Shown piece by piece: positions 1 through 6,412 of a DNA stretch of 12,935 bases (the first letter of the stretch is position 1; each line of letters opens with the position of its first letter). The position numbers were made by a program, and so were the translations under genes. The notes beneath the pieces are model-generated. The model searched no databases. It saw only the letters and a list, made by a program, of their open reading frames with translations, and had not been told where the DNA came from. Source of the DNA: a bacterium (GTDB lineage: Bacteria; Bacillota_I; Bacilli_A; RF39; UBA660); the NCBI GenBank assembly GCA_029012525.1, contig JAQXMG010000060.1, forward strand, positions 1-12,935, given 5' to 3'.

Positions 1-94
1 ATAATAGTTGTTTATTATTTTGTTCATCATTAAATATAATATTCCTTGATTTTAATAAATTAACCTGATCATCAATTGTTTTAAATTCTTTCAT
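1..94 (-). CDS. Abi_2/AbiF-type abortive-infection protein, N-terminus only
   Basis: Reading leftward from an ATG at 94-92, 31 codons are open to the window edge. The start MKEFKTIDDQVNLLKSRNII resembles the beginning of Abi_2 (AbiD/AbiF) proteins, in which a basic stretch is followed by a 'T-x-x-x-Q-x-x-L-L-K-x-R' helix and an 'I-x-D/N-D-E' turn. Members of that family are HEPN-related phage-defence or toxin proteins. Only about a tenth of a typical family member is visible, so the catalytic R-x4-6-H motif cannot be checked. There is no Shine-Dalgarno sequence: the ATG follows a U-rich tail directly behind a hairpin. A near-perfect promoter lies 53-81 nt upstream. The lack of a ribosome site fits a gene that is normally kept low. 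The family call rests on pattern memory of the N-terminus alone. Confidence 0.6.
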   Translation of the reverse strand, partial: MKEFKTIDDQVNLLKSRNIIFNDEQNNKQLL

Positions 95-99
95 AAATT

Positions 100-140
100 A
101 AAAAGTCTTCGGGCCACACGGGATACCGAAGATCACATAT
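100..140 (-). ncRNA. short hairpin RNA directly upstream of the Abi-type gene
   Basis: On the minus strand a 7-bp stem (UCUUCGG at 132-126 with CCGAAGA at 112-106) closes a 13-nt loop, UAUCCCGUGUGGC. A run of five U follows at 104-100. The predicted start from the promoter at 147-175 is near 140, so a discrete RNA of about 40 nt ending in a terminator is possible, as is a structured leader of the Abi-type gene. The segment is far more G+C-rich than the flanking DNA, which marks it as constrained. From memory, AbiF-family genes have been reported with a conserved structured RNA beside them that acts as antitoxin. This hairpin sits where such an RNA would be expected. Confidence 0.6.
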
Positions 141-146
141 AAATTA

Positions 147-175
147 ATCATATATTAATTGGTAGTTTTTGTCAA
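147..175 (-). promoter_or_regulatory. sigma-A promoter for the hairpin RNA and Abi-type gene
   Basis: On the minus strand there is TTGACA (175-170), a 17-bp spacer, then TATGAT (152-147). This is a full -35 and a 5/6 match at -10 with ideal spacing. The expected start is near 140. A perfect 7-bp inverted repeat, AATTAAT/ATTAATT (142-148 and 154-160), overlaps the -10 and could be an operator, although this AT-rich DNA forms such repeats easily. Confidence 0.75.
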
Positions 176-188
176 TATCCTGTGGTAA

Positions 189-213
189 AATTTGTTAATA
201 TATAATTTGTTAA
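189..213. repeat. 10-bp direct repeat upstream of the Abi-type promoter
   Basis: AATTTGTTAA occurs at 189-198 and again at 204-213, a 15-bp period, 14-38 bp upstream of the -35 box of the Abi-type promoter. The rest of 176-266 holds no convincing gene. A strong but orphan ribosome site, AAAGGAGG, lies on the minus strand at 246-239 with no start codon at usable distance. The repeat could bind a regulator, but low-complexity AT DNA is an adequate alternative. Confidence 0.3.
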
Positions 214-266
214 CGAATTATTAAAAATTAGACTTTGTCCTCCTTTCATATAAAAATAATTTTTTG

Positions 267-644
267 TTATTTTTCATCTTTTTTTAATAAATCTCTAATT
301 TCTTCAAGTAATAAAACTTCATCACTTTTCTTTGGTGGAGCAGGTTTTTCTTCTTTTTTATGAGTAATTTTATTAATAAATTTAATCATAATAAAGATAC
401 AAAATGAAATTATTAAAAAGTCAATTATATTTTGGATAAAAGAGCCATATTTAATAACAGCATCTCCAAGCGTTAAACTAAGATTAGAAAAATCAATACC
501 ACCACTTATTATTCCAATTAAAGGCATTAGAATATCTTCAACTAAAGATGAAACAATTTTGCCAAAAGCACCACCCATAATAACACCAACTGCTAAATCA
601 ATGACATTACCACGGGCAATAAATTTTTTAAATTCTTCTTTCAT
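267..644 (-). CDS. mscL: large-conductance mechanosensitive channel MscL
   Basis: This 125-residue membrane protein opens a wide pore under membrane tension and releases solutes on hypo-osmotic shock. The N-terminal amphipathic helix and first pore helix carry the family signature (KEEFKKFIARGNVIDLAVGV, then IMGGAFGKIVSSLVEDILMP). A periplasmic-type loop, a second membrane helix (about residues 70-92) and the charged C-terminal bundle (LLLEEIRDLLKK) follow. Length is normal for the family. The start is placed at 644 and not at the in-frame ATG at 653, because the AAGGAG ribosome site (659-654) abuts the latter but is 9 nt from the former. It is transcribed toward the Abi-type gene. I found no convincing promoter just upstream. 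Confidence 0.95.
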   Translation of the reverse strand: MKEEFKKFIARGNVIDLAVGVIMGGAFGKIVSSLVEDILMPLIGIISGGIDFSNLSLTLGDAVIKYGSFIQNIIDFLIISFCIFIMIKFINKITHKKEEKPAPPKKSDEVLLLEEIRDLLKKDEK

Positions 645-772
645 AAAATACATCTCCTTAACTACATTTTATCATATTTTTTATAAATATCATAAAAATA
701 TTAAAAAAAATGTATTTTACTTTTACAAATATTAATTTTTATGGTATCATTATATTGATAGTTTGAATATGT

Positions 773-801
773 TTGACATTATACTTTCTAAGATTTATAA
801 T
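773..801 (+). promoter_or_regulatory. consensus sigma-A promoter of the coiled-coil gene
   Basis: TTGACA (773-778), a 17-bp spacer and TATAAT (796-801) match the consensus exactly. The expected start near 808 leaves a leader of about 20 nt before the GTG at 828. This is the strongest promoter in the window, implying high constitutive transcription of the two unknown genes that follow. A second, weaker set (TTTACA 722-727, 17 bp, TATCAT 745-750) lies upstream. Confidence 0.85.
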
Positions 802-827
802 AAAAAGCGAAAAAGGAGTGATTCCAA

Positions 828-1808
828 GTGGAAGAAATGGATTTAAATGATGTATTAGGAAAACTTAATGAGTTGGAAAATGAAAGACAGGCAATATTAA
901 AAAATATTAATAATCTTATGGCTGAAATTGACAATACAAGTTTGAAAGAAAACAATGATGTTTTTCTTGATTTAGAATCAAGAGAAAAAGCTATGAAGGA
1001 AGTTAATAAAAAAATCAGATTAGCAAAAAAAGAGCAAGCTAAGTATGATTTGATTTTTGATAGACAACTTGAACTTGTAAAAGAAAGAGATGTTTTAGTT
1101 AATAAAAATTTTGAAATTATTACTAATATAAATAATGTTAATAGTGAAATTTCAGTTATTGATGGCAGGATTACTACTTTAGATGAAGAAATTAATAGAT
1201 TAATAATGTTAGGGGTTAGTCAAGAAGCAGTAGCTGCACTTAATAAAGAAAAAGAAACTCTTCAAAAAGATAAAGCTGAAAAACTTGCTAAAATAGAAGA
1301 ACTTAACTATCAAAAAGAAATAATTTTTGATAAGTCTAAAAGAAGAAAAGAAGAAGCAGAAAATAAAGATGAAATAAGTGAAGAACAACGTGAAAATGTT
1401 TACAAACAATTTGATGATTTGGCTCCAGTTGTTGATCCAAATGAACAGGTTGTTCCAGTAGAAAATAAAGAAACAAAAGAAGAACCAGAAGTAGAAGAAA
1501 AAAAAGTAGAAATTAAAGATTCAGAACCTACTAAAAGTAATAATAAGCTTGAAAATGCTGCTAATGCAATTAAAAATGGTGCAATTGATGTAAAAAATGA
1601 AGCCGAAAATTTAATGAAAAAAAGACCTAAACTAATAAAAAATATTGCTGGTTGGGTTAAAAGTCATCCAACTGCTATAGCACTTGCAGCAGGAGCAATA
1701 GCAATATCATTGATGGCAGGAGGAGCTGTTGCAGCACTTGCAGCAACAGCAGGAGAAGCGGCAAGTGCATATGTTGCTTATAAATCAACTTTAGGAAAAG
1801 GTAAATAA
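828..1808 (+). CDS. coiled-coil protein with C-terminal hydrophobic segment, unknown function
   Basis: I do not recognise a family. The 326 residues begin with a long heptad-rich, charged coiled coil (about 5-180). An acidic, Glu/Lys/Pro-rich linker follows (about 180-240), then an amphipathic stretch (about 240-275) and a strongly hydrophobic Ala/Gly segment (about 281-318) ending in a short basic tail. There is no signal peptide. The tail could insert in the membrane, leaving the coiled coil in the cytoplasm, as in scaffolding or division-associated proteins, but that is inference. The start is a GTG with GGAG at 815-818 nine nt upstream; an ATG at 837 is too far from that site. A consensus promoter drives it, and the next gene follows after 29 nt with its own ribosome site. 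Confidence 0.85.
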   Translation: MEEMDLNDVLGKLNELENERQAILKNINNLMAEIDNTSLKENNDVFLDLESREKAMKEVNKKIRLAKKEQAKYDLIFDRQLELVKERDVLVNKNFEIITNINNVNSEISVIDGRITTLDEEINRLIMLGVSQEAVAALNKEKETLQKDKAEKLAKIEELNYQKEIIFDKSKRRKEEAENKDEISEEQRENVYKQFDDLAPVVDPNEQVVPVENKETKEEPEVEEKKVEIKDSEPTKSNNKLENAANAIKNGAIDVKNEAENLMKKRPKLIKNIAGWVKSHPTAIALAAGAIAISLMAGGAVAALAATAGEAASAYVAYKSTLGKGK

Positions 1809-1837
1809 TAAAAGGATAAAAGAAAGGAGTCTTTAGT

Positions 1838-2110
1838 GTGACATTTAGACAAAATGATTTAATTGAATTTGAAGATAATGAAAAAGTAATGGTACTTGAT
1901 GCTATAGAACATAGAAATAATGAATATGTATTTGTGAACGTAGTTCAAGGTGATGATTTAGAACCAACAGAAACTTATAAAGTAATGATGGTGGATTATA
2001 CTGATGGAACATTACAAAAGGTAATTGATCCTAATATATTACAGGAATTACTTCCCAGATTTGAAAAAAGATTGAGAGAACAAATTGAAAAAGAGGGTAT
2101 TGAAGGTTAG
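1838..2110 (+). CDS. small acidic protein of unknown function
   Basis: This is a 90-residue protein beginning at a GTG with an AAAGGAG ribosome site (1823-1829) 8 nt upstream. The sequence suggests a small beta-rich fold (residues about 5-60, with segments such as DLIEFEDNEKVMVLDAIEH and YVFVNVVQ), followed by a charged helix (about 65-88). It vaguely recalls small DUF1292-like Firmicutes proteins, but no diagnostic motif allows a family call. It forms a two-gene unit with the coiled-coil gene 29 nt upstream and ends inside an intrinsic terminator whose stem contains the last codons. Joint transcription and termination suggest the two proteins are made together. Confidence 0.8.
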   Translation: MTFRQNDLIEFEDNEKVMVLDAIEHRNNEYVFVNVVQGDDLEPTETYKVMMVDYTDGTLQKVIDPNILQELLPRFEKRLREQIEKEGIEG

Positions 2111-2126
2111 TTGACCTTCTTTTTTT
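2102..2126 (+). terminator. intrinsic terminator of the two-gene unknown unit
   Basis: GAAGGT (2102-2107) pairs with ACCTTC (2114-2119), with a 6-nt loop and seven T at 2120-2126. The stem includes the final codons and the TAG stop of the preceding gene. Confidence 0.85.
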
Positions 2127-2153
2127 GAATAAACAGATATTTGGTTATATAAT
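2125..2153 (+). promoter_or_regulatory. sigma-A promoter of the rRNA methyltransferase gene
   Basis: TTGAAT (2125-2130), a 17-bp spacer and TATAAT (2148-2153). The -35 begins within the T-run of the preceding terminator. The predicted start near 2160 excludes an upstream TTG at 2125 as start codon and agrees with the ATG at 2182. Confidence 0.7.
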
Positions 2154-2181
2154 ATTATTACTATTTTTCGGAGGAATATTT

Positions 2182-3387
2182 ATGAACATGAATGATTATT
2201 TAGATTGCCTAATAATAGATGAAGATAATTATGGTAATGGAATAGCTAAAATAGATAATTTTGTTATATTTATTAAAGGGGCATTTTTAAATGAAAAAGT
2301 TAAGATAAAAATAATAAAAAAAGAAAAACATTTTGCAATTGGAAAACTTGTTTCAGTAGAAAATTCAAGTCCAAAAAGAAAAAAAATAAAATGTCCTTAT
2401 TTTTATGATTGTGGTGGTTGCAATTATTTGCATTTAGAAGAAAAAGAGGAACTTGATAAAAAACAAGATTATTTAAATAGCTTATTTAATAGCTATAAAG
2501 TTAATAAAATAGAATCTGTAAATTGTTATAATTACAGAAATAAAGTTGTACTTCATGTAGAAAACAAAAAACTTGGTTTTTATTTAAACGATACAAATTA
2601 TTTAGTAGAAATAGATAAATGTTTACTTATAAGTGATACAATGAATAATTTAATTAATATACTAAAAAAATTTGATTTAGGAAAAATAACTAAAATAATG
2701 ATAAGAGAAACTTTTTATACAAAAGAAATTCTTATTTCATTTTATGGTGATATTAATAATGCTGATTTAAAAAAATTAAATAATTATAATATAAAATCAA
2801 TTTATTTAAATAACAAACTTATAAAATATAATAAAAATATTAGAGAAAAAATAAATAATTTAGAATATATAATTGGTAATAATTCATTTTTTCAAGTAAA
2901 TACATTATGTATGGAAAAATTATACCAAAAAATAAAAGAATATGCAGGAAGTGGAGATAAACTACTTGATTTATATTGTGGTACTGGTACAATTGGTATG
3001 TTTTTAAAAGATAATTTTAAGAATGTTTTAGGAGTAGAAGTTGTAAAAGAAGCAATTTCTAATGCCAATGAAAATAAAAAAATAAACAACATAGAAAATA
3101 TAGATTTTATCTGTGATGATGCTAAAATTATAAAAAATAAAAGTTTCTCTTGTGTAATAGTTGATCCTCCAAGAAATGGTTTAAGTAAAGATGTTATTGA
3201 TAATTTAAAAAATATTAAAACAGAAAAATTAATTTATGTATCGTGTAATCCAAAAACATTAAAAAAAGATTTATTATCTTTAGAAGACAAATACAATGTA
3301 ATTGAAATAACACCATTTAATATGTTTCCAAGAACAAATGATGTTGAATGTGTTTCATTATTATATCGAAAAAAACTTGAAAAATAA
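2182..3387 (+). CDS. rlmCD: 23S rRNA (uracil-5-)-methyltransferase, RlmCD/TrmA family
   Basis: The 401-residue enzyme transfers methyl from S-adenosylmethionine to C5 of uridines in rRNA. An N-terminal TRAM-like RNA-binding domain (about 1-60) precedes an iron-sulfur set with Cys71, Cys77, Cys80 and probably Cys147. The Rossmann methyltransferase domain has LLDLYCGTGTIGMFL (261-275), VDPPRNGL (327-334) and the catalytic-cysteine motif YVSCNPKTL (352-360, Cys355). In Firmicutes the RlmCD form modifies U747 and U1939; whether this copy does both, or is a paralogue, cannot be told from one gene. The start at 2182 has GGAGG at 2170-2174 seven nt away and lies downstream of a promoter at 2125-2153. 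Confidence 0.9.
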   Translation: MNMNDYLDCLIIDEDNYGNGIAKIDNFVIFIKGAFLNEKVKIKIIKKEKHFAIGKLVSVENSSPKRKKIKCPYFYDCGGCNYLHLEEKEELDKKQDYLNSLFNSYKVNKIESVNCYNYRNKVVLHVENKKLGFYLNDTNYLVEIDKCLLISDTMNNLINILKKFDLGKITKIMIRETFYTKEILISFYGDINNADLKKLNNYNIKSIYLNNKLIKYNKNIREKINNLEYIIGNNSFFQVNTLCMEKLYQKIKEYAGSGDKLLDLYCGTGTIGMFLKDNFKNVLGVEVVKEAISNANENKKINNIENIDFICDDAKIIKNKSFSCVIVDPPRNGLSKDVIDNLKNIKTEKLIYVSCNPKTLKKDLLSLEDKYNVIEITPFNMFPRTNDVECVSLLYRKKLEK

Positions 3388-3475
3388 ATAAACATTTAAA
3401 TAATATTTATGAAGATTAGTTTTAGTATAAAAAAATATTTTGACAGTAATAAATAAAATATAAAAGAGGTAAAAT

Positions 3476-4186
3476 ATGGAATATATTTGGAATCCTTGGC
3501 ATGGTTGCCATAAAATAAGTTCGGGATGTTTAAATTGTTATGTTTATAGAAGAGATTCATCATTTTTAAAAGATAGTAGTGTTGTTACTATAAATAAAGA
3601 TTTTGATTTGCCAATAAGAAAAAACAAAAAAGGTGATTACAAAATACCAAGTGGTTCTTTTATATATACCTGCTTAACCTCTGATTTTTTTCTTCCTGAT
3701 GCTGATTCATTTAGAATAAAAGCTTGGGATATTATTAGAGCAAGAAAAGATTGTACATTTTATATAATAACAAAAAGAATTGACAGATTTAATGTTAATT
3801 TGCCAAATGATTTTATAAATTTTTCTAATGTAATAATATGCTGTACAACAGAAAATCAAGAAATGGCAGATTACAGACTTCCGATTTTTAAAAAACTTAA
3901 CATAAAACACAAAGAAATAATTTGTGAACCACTTTTATCATCTATCGATTTATCAAAATATTTGGATTCTACAATAGAAAAAGTAACAGTAGGAGGAGAA
4001 AGTGGACCAAATGCTAGAATTTGTGATTATAATTGGGTTTTAAATATTAGATCTTGTTGCATAAAATATAATGTTAGGTTTCATTTTAAGCAAACTGGAG
4101 CCAACTTTAAAAAAAATGGCAAGATTTATAATGTTGAAAGAAAGTATCAGTTAAACCAAGCAAGAAATGCTAATATTGATACTTGA
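3476..4186 (+). CDS. DUF5131 (phage Gp37/Gp68-like) protein
   Basis: The 236 residues open with W-N-P-W-H-G-C, followed by three cysteines (C11, C18, C21) in the CxxxxxxCxxC arrangement typical of DUF5131 proteins. That arrangement has prompted comparison with radical-SAM or iron-sulfur enzymes. Other family marks are VGGESGPNAR (172-181) and the C-terminal FHFKQTGA (202-209). The family is common on phages and in scattered bacterial genomes; its biochemical role is not established to my knowledge. Length is on the short side. Ribosome site AGAGG at 3465-3469. It sits alone between two housekeeping genes, 88 nt behind the methyltransferase and 39 nt before murD. That fits an acquired gene, although its composition matches its neighbours. 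Confidence 0.8.
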   Translation: MEYIWNPWHGCHKISSGCLNCYVYRRDSSFLKDSSVVTINKDFDLPIRKNKKGDYKIPSGSFIYTCLTSDFFLPDADSFRIKAWDIIRARKDCTFYIITKRIDRFNVNLPNDFINFSNVIICCTTENQEMADYRLPIFKKLNIKHKEIICEPLLSSIDLSKYLDSTIEKVTVGGESGPNARICDYNWVLNIRSCCIKYNVRFHFKQTGANFKKNGKIYNVERKYQLNQARNANIDT

Positions 4187-4225
4187 TAAATAACGTGATA
4201 AAATAATTTTGAAAGAGGGATTTTT

Positions 4226-5566
4226 ATGGATTATAAAAAAGTATTAATTTTAGGATTTGCAAAAAGTGGTTATGAAGCTGCTAAAGTTTTAATAAAAAGA
4301 AATTGCAAAGTGATAATAAATGATAGTAAAACAATTGATAAAATTGATAAAGAAAAATATGAAGAATTAAAAAATTTAGGAGTAGAGTTTGTTTTAGGAA
4401 GTCATCCAGATGATTTATTAGATAATAGTTTTTCTCATCTTATAAAAAATCCAGGTGTTCCAATTGATCATAAATATGTTTTAAAAGCAAAAGAACTTAA
4501 TATTGATGTTATTAATGAAGTTGAACTTGCATACTCACTTATTCCTAAAGATAAAAATATTAAAATTATTGGAATAACTGGAACAAATGGTAAAACAACA
4601 ACAACAACTTTAATCTATGAAATGCTAAAAAAAGATCAAAAACCGGTCCTTTTAGCAGGTAATATTGGATATCCATTATGTAGTATTTTAGATAAGTTAA
4701 AAGAAAATGATATTATTGTCATGGAAGTATCAAGTCAACAATTAGAAAATTTACATAAATTTAATCCCGATGTTGCAGTTATCACTAATATAAGTGAAGC
4801 TCATTTAGAATTTTTTAAAACCTATGATTACTATAAGTATTTAAAAAGCAAAATATTAATTAATCAACAAAATAATGATATTTGTATTTTAAATTTAAAT
4901 GATTCTGAAATAGTTAAATTTAGTGAAAATGCAAAGTCAATAAAAAAATGGTTTTCTAGTAAAGAAAAAAGTAATTGCTATTTAGAAGATGATGCTATAT
5001 TTTATGAAAATGAAAAAATAATTGCTGTTAAAGATATAAAACTTAGAGGAATACATAATTATGAAAATATAATGGCAGCAATTATTGCAGTAAAATGTTT
5101 TGATTGTAGTACAAAAAGTATAGTAGATGTTTTAGAAAACTTTAATGGTGTTGAACATAGATTAGAATTTGTAAGAGAAAAAGATGGTGTTTTATTTTAC
5201 AATGATACAGAAGCAACTAATATAAAATGTACTCAGATTGCTTTAAATGCTTTTAATGAACCTACAATTATAATACTTGGTGGATATGAAAGAGGACAAG
5301 ATTTTGAAGAGTTAAAACCATTTATGAAAAATGTTAAAGCTATAATAGGTATTGGTGAAACAAGAAAAAGAGTAGAAGAATTTGGAAAAAATAATAAAAT
5401 TGATACTTTTATTTTTGAAACATTAAAAGAAAGTTTTCCTAAAATAAAAGAAATAATGAGAAAAAATGATGTAGTTTTACTTAGTCCTGCGAGTGCTTCA
5501 TGGGATCAATATAATAGATGTGAAGAACGTGGCGATGAATTTAAAAAATTAGTAAATGAAATTTAA
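4226..5566 (+). CDS. murD: UDP-N-acetylmuramoyl-L-alanine:D-glutamate ligase MurD
   Basis: This cytoplasmic ligase adds D-glutamate to UDP-MurNAc-L-Ala using ATP. The 446-residue length is normal. Visible parts are the N-terminal UMP-binding Rossmann segment (LILGFAKSGYEAAK, 7-20), the NPGVP motif (75-79), the P-loop GITGTNGKTT (116-125), EVSSQQLE (167-174), NISEAHLEFF (188-197), a probable carbamylated lysine near 207, and C-terminal motifs including LGGYERGQDF. Ribosome site GAGGG about 6 nt before the ATG. In B. subtilis murD and spoIIG lie in the same division and cell-wall region but are separated by spoVE, murB, divIB, ftsA and ftsZ. Here spoIIGA follows directly after a terminator. The gene shows that the organism builds peptidoglycan. 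Confidence 0.97.
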   Translation: MDYKKVLILGFAKSGYEAAKVLIKRNCKVIINDSKTIDKIDKEKYEELKNLGVEFVLGSHPDDLLDNSFSHLIKNPGVPIDHKYVLKAKELNIDVINEVELAYSLIPKDKNIKIIGITGTNGKTTTTTLIYEMLKKDQKPVLLAGNIGYPLCSILDKLKENDIIVMEVSSQQLENLHKFNPDVAVITNISEAHLEFFKTYDYYKYLKSKILINQQNNDICILNLNDSEIVKFSENAKSIKKWFSSKEKSNCYLEDDAIFYENEKIIAVKDIKLRGIHNYENIMAAIIAVKCFDCSTKSIVDVLENFNGVEHRLEFVREKDGVLFYNDTEATNIKCTQIALNAFNEPTIIILGGYERGQDFEELKPFMKNVKAIIGIGETRKRVEEFGKNNKIDTFIFETLKESFPKIKEIMRKNDVVLLSPASASWDQYNRCEERGDEFKKLVNEI

Positions 5567-5589
5567 AAATGTCTTTTGACATTTTTTTT
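5565..5589 (+). terminator. intrinsic terminator of murD
   Basis: AAAAATGTC (5565-5573) and GACATTTTT (5578-5586) form a perfect 9-bp stem with a TTTT loop and further T to 5589. The stem starts inside the murD stop codon. The right half contains TTGACA, which may double as the -35 of the next promoter. Confidence 0.8.
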
Positions 5590-5608
5590 ATATTCTATAA
5601 ATTATACT
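5576..5608 (+). promoter_or_regulatory. putative spoIIG-type promoter with long spacer
   Basis: A perfect TTGACA (5576-5581) and a TATACT (5603-5608) are separated by 21 bp instead of 17. The B. subtilis spoIIG promoter, from memory, has a comparable extended spacing (22 bp) and depends on phosphorylated Spo0A. On the opposite strand the -35 reads TGTCAAA, one mismatch from the Spo0A box TGTCGAA. No better-spaced pair is present before spoIIGA. Confidence 0.45.
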
Positions 5609-5623
5609 TAATATGGTGATAGC

Positions 5624-6412
5624 ATGAAGGTATATTTAGATTATATATTTTTTATAAATTTAATCTTTGATTTTATTATTCTACTTGGAATAAATATTAT
5701 TTTAAAAAGAAATGTAAAGTTTTTTAAAATATTAATTGGTAGTATTTTTGGAGCATTTTCTATTTTTATTTTATTTATAAGTATGCCAAATTTACTATTT
5801 ACTTTTTTAAAAATATTATTTGGCCTTTTAATGGTAATAATGACATTTTCTTATAAAGATATAAAATATACTTTAAATAATTTTTTATATTTAATGATTC
5901 TTAGTATTCTAATTGGTGGTTTTTTATATATGTTAAATATTGAAATTGGGTATGAACATATTGGCATGGTATTTATAAAAAATAATGATGGTTTAAATAT
6001 GCTTATTTTAATTCTTCTTGCTATTTTAGTGATTGTAATTTATGAAAGACAGATAAAAAAATTAAAAAAACACGTTAATTCAAATTATAAAGTTGTAATT
6101 TATCTAAATGATAAAGAATATATTTTAAATGGATTTTTAGACTCAGGTAATACTTTATGTGATCCTTATCTTAATAGACCAATTTCTATCTTAAATAAAG
6201 ATGTTGATATTGATTTTTCTAGTTGTAAAAAAGTTTTAGTCCCTTATAAATCATTAAATAACAATGGTTTATTAGAGTGTTTTATAGTTCCTAAAATATT
6301 TATAGAAAATATTGGATTTAAATATAATTATTTAATAGGAATATCAAACGACAAATTTAGTTTATCAAATACAGATATTATATTAAATGGAAAAATAATG
6401 GAGGAGATATGA
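5624..6412 (+). CDS. spoIIGA: sporulation aspartic protease SpoIIGA (pro-sigma-E processing)
   Basis: SpoIIGA is the membrane protease that activates pro-sigma-E in the mother cell after a signal from the forespore. The 262 residues start with MKVYLDYIFFINLIFDFIIL, the family's usual N-terminus. About five hydrophobic membrane segments (about 5-26, 34-52, 56-75, 87-104, 124-140) precede a soluble C-terminal aspartic-protease domain. Its active-site motif is FLDSGNTL with catalytic Asp173, followed by DPYLNRPISIL. It is shorter than the roughly 309-residue B. subtilis protein. The ribosome site is a weak GGTGAT. The stop overlaps the sigE start by four bases (ATGA), giving translational coupling of protease and substrate. 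Confidence 0.93.
   Translation: MKVYLDYIFFINLIFDFIILLGINIILKRNVKFFKILIGSIFGAFSIFILFISMPNLLFTFLKILFGLLMVIMTFSYKDIKYTLNNFLYLMILSILIGGFLYMLNIEIGYEHIGMVFIKNNDGLNMLILILLAILVIVIYERQIKKLKKHVNSNYKVVIYLNDKEYILNGFLDSGNTLCDPYLNRPISILNKDVDIDFSSCKKVLVPYKSLNNNGLLECFIVPKIFIENIGFKYNYLIGISNDKFSLSNTDIILNGKIMEEI

Noticed and set aside
172..249. Minus-strand 25-codon frame starting MKGGQSL downstream of mscL
   Set aside because: No ribosome site precedes its ATG; the AAAGGAGG lies inside it, the composition is that of random AT DNA, and it ends in the Abi-type promoter.
645..653. Upstream ATG start for mscL
   Set aside because: It directly abuts the AAGGAG site. The ATG at 644 has workable spacing and gives the usual family N-terminus.
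2125..2181. TTG start for the rRNA methyltransferase with a hydrophobic leader resembling a signal peptide
   Set aside because: The TTG lies in the T-run of a terminator and in the -35 of a promoter. The ATG at 2182 has a GGAGG site and matches the TRAM-domain start.
4170..4186. Possible TGA-as-tryptophan code, as in Mycoplasma-like relatives
   Set aside because: TGA ends several genes at expected family lengths, and tryptophans are encoded by TGG, so the standard bacterial code applies.
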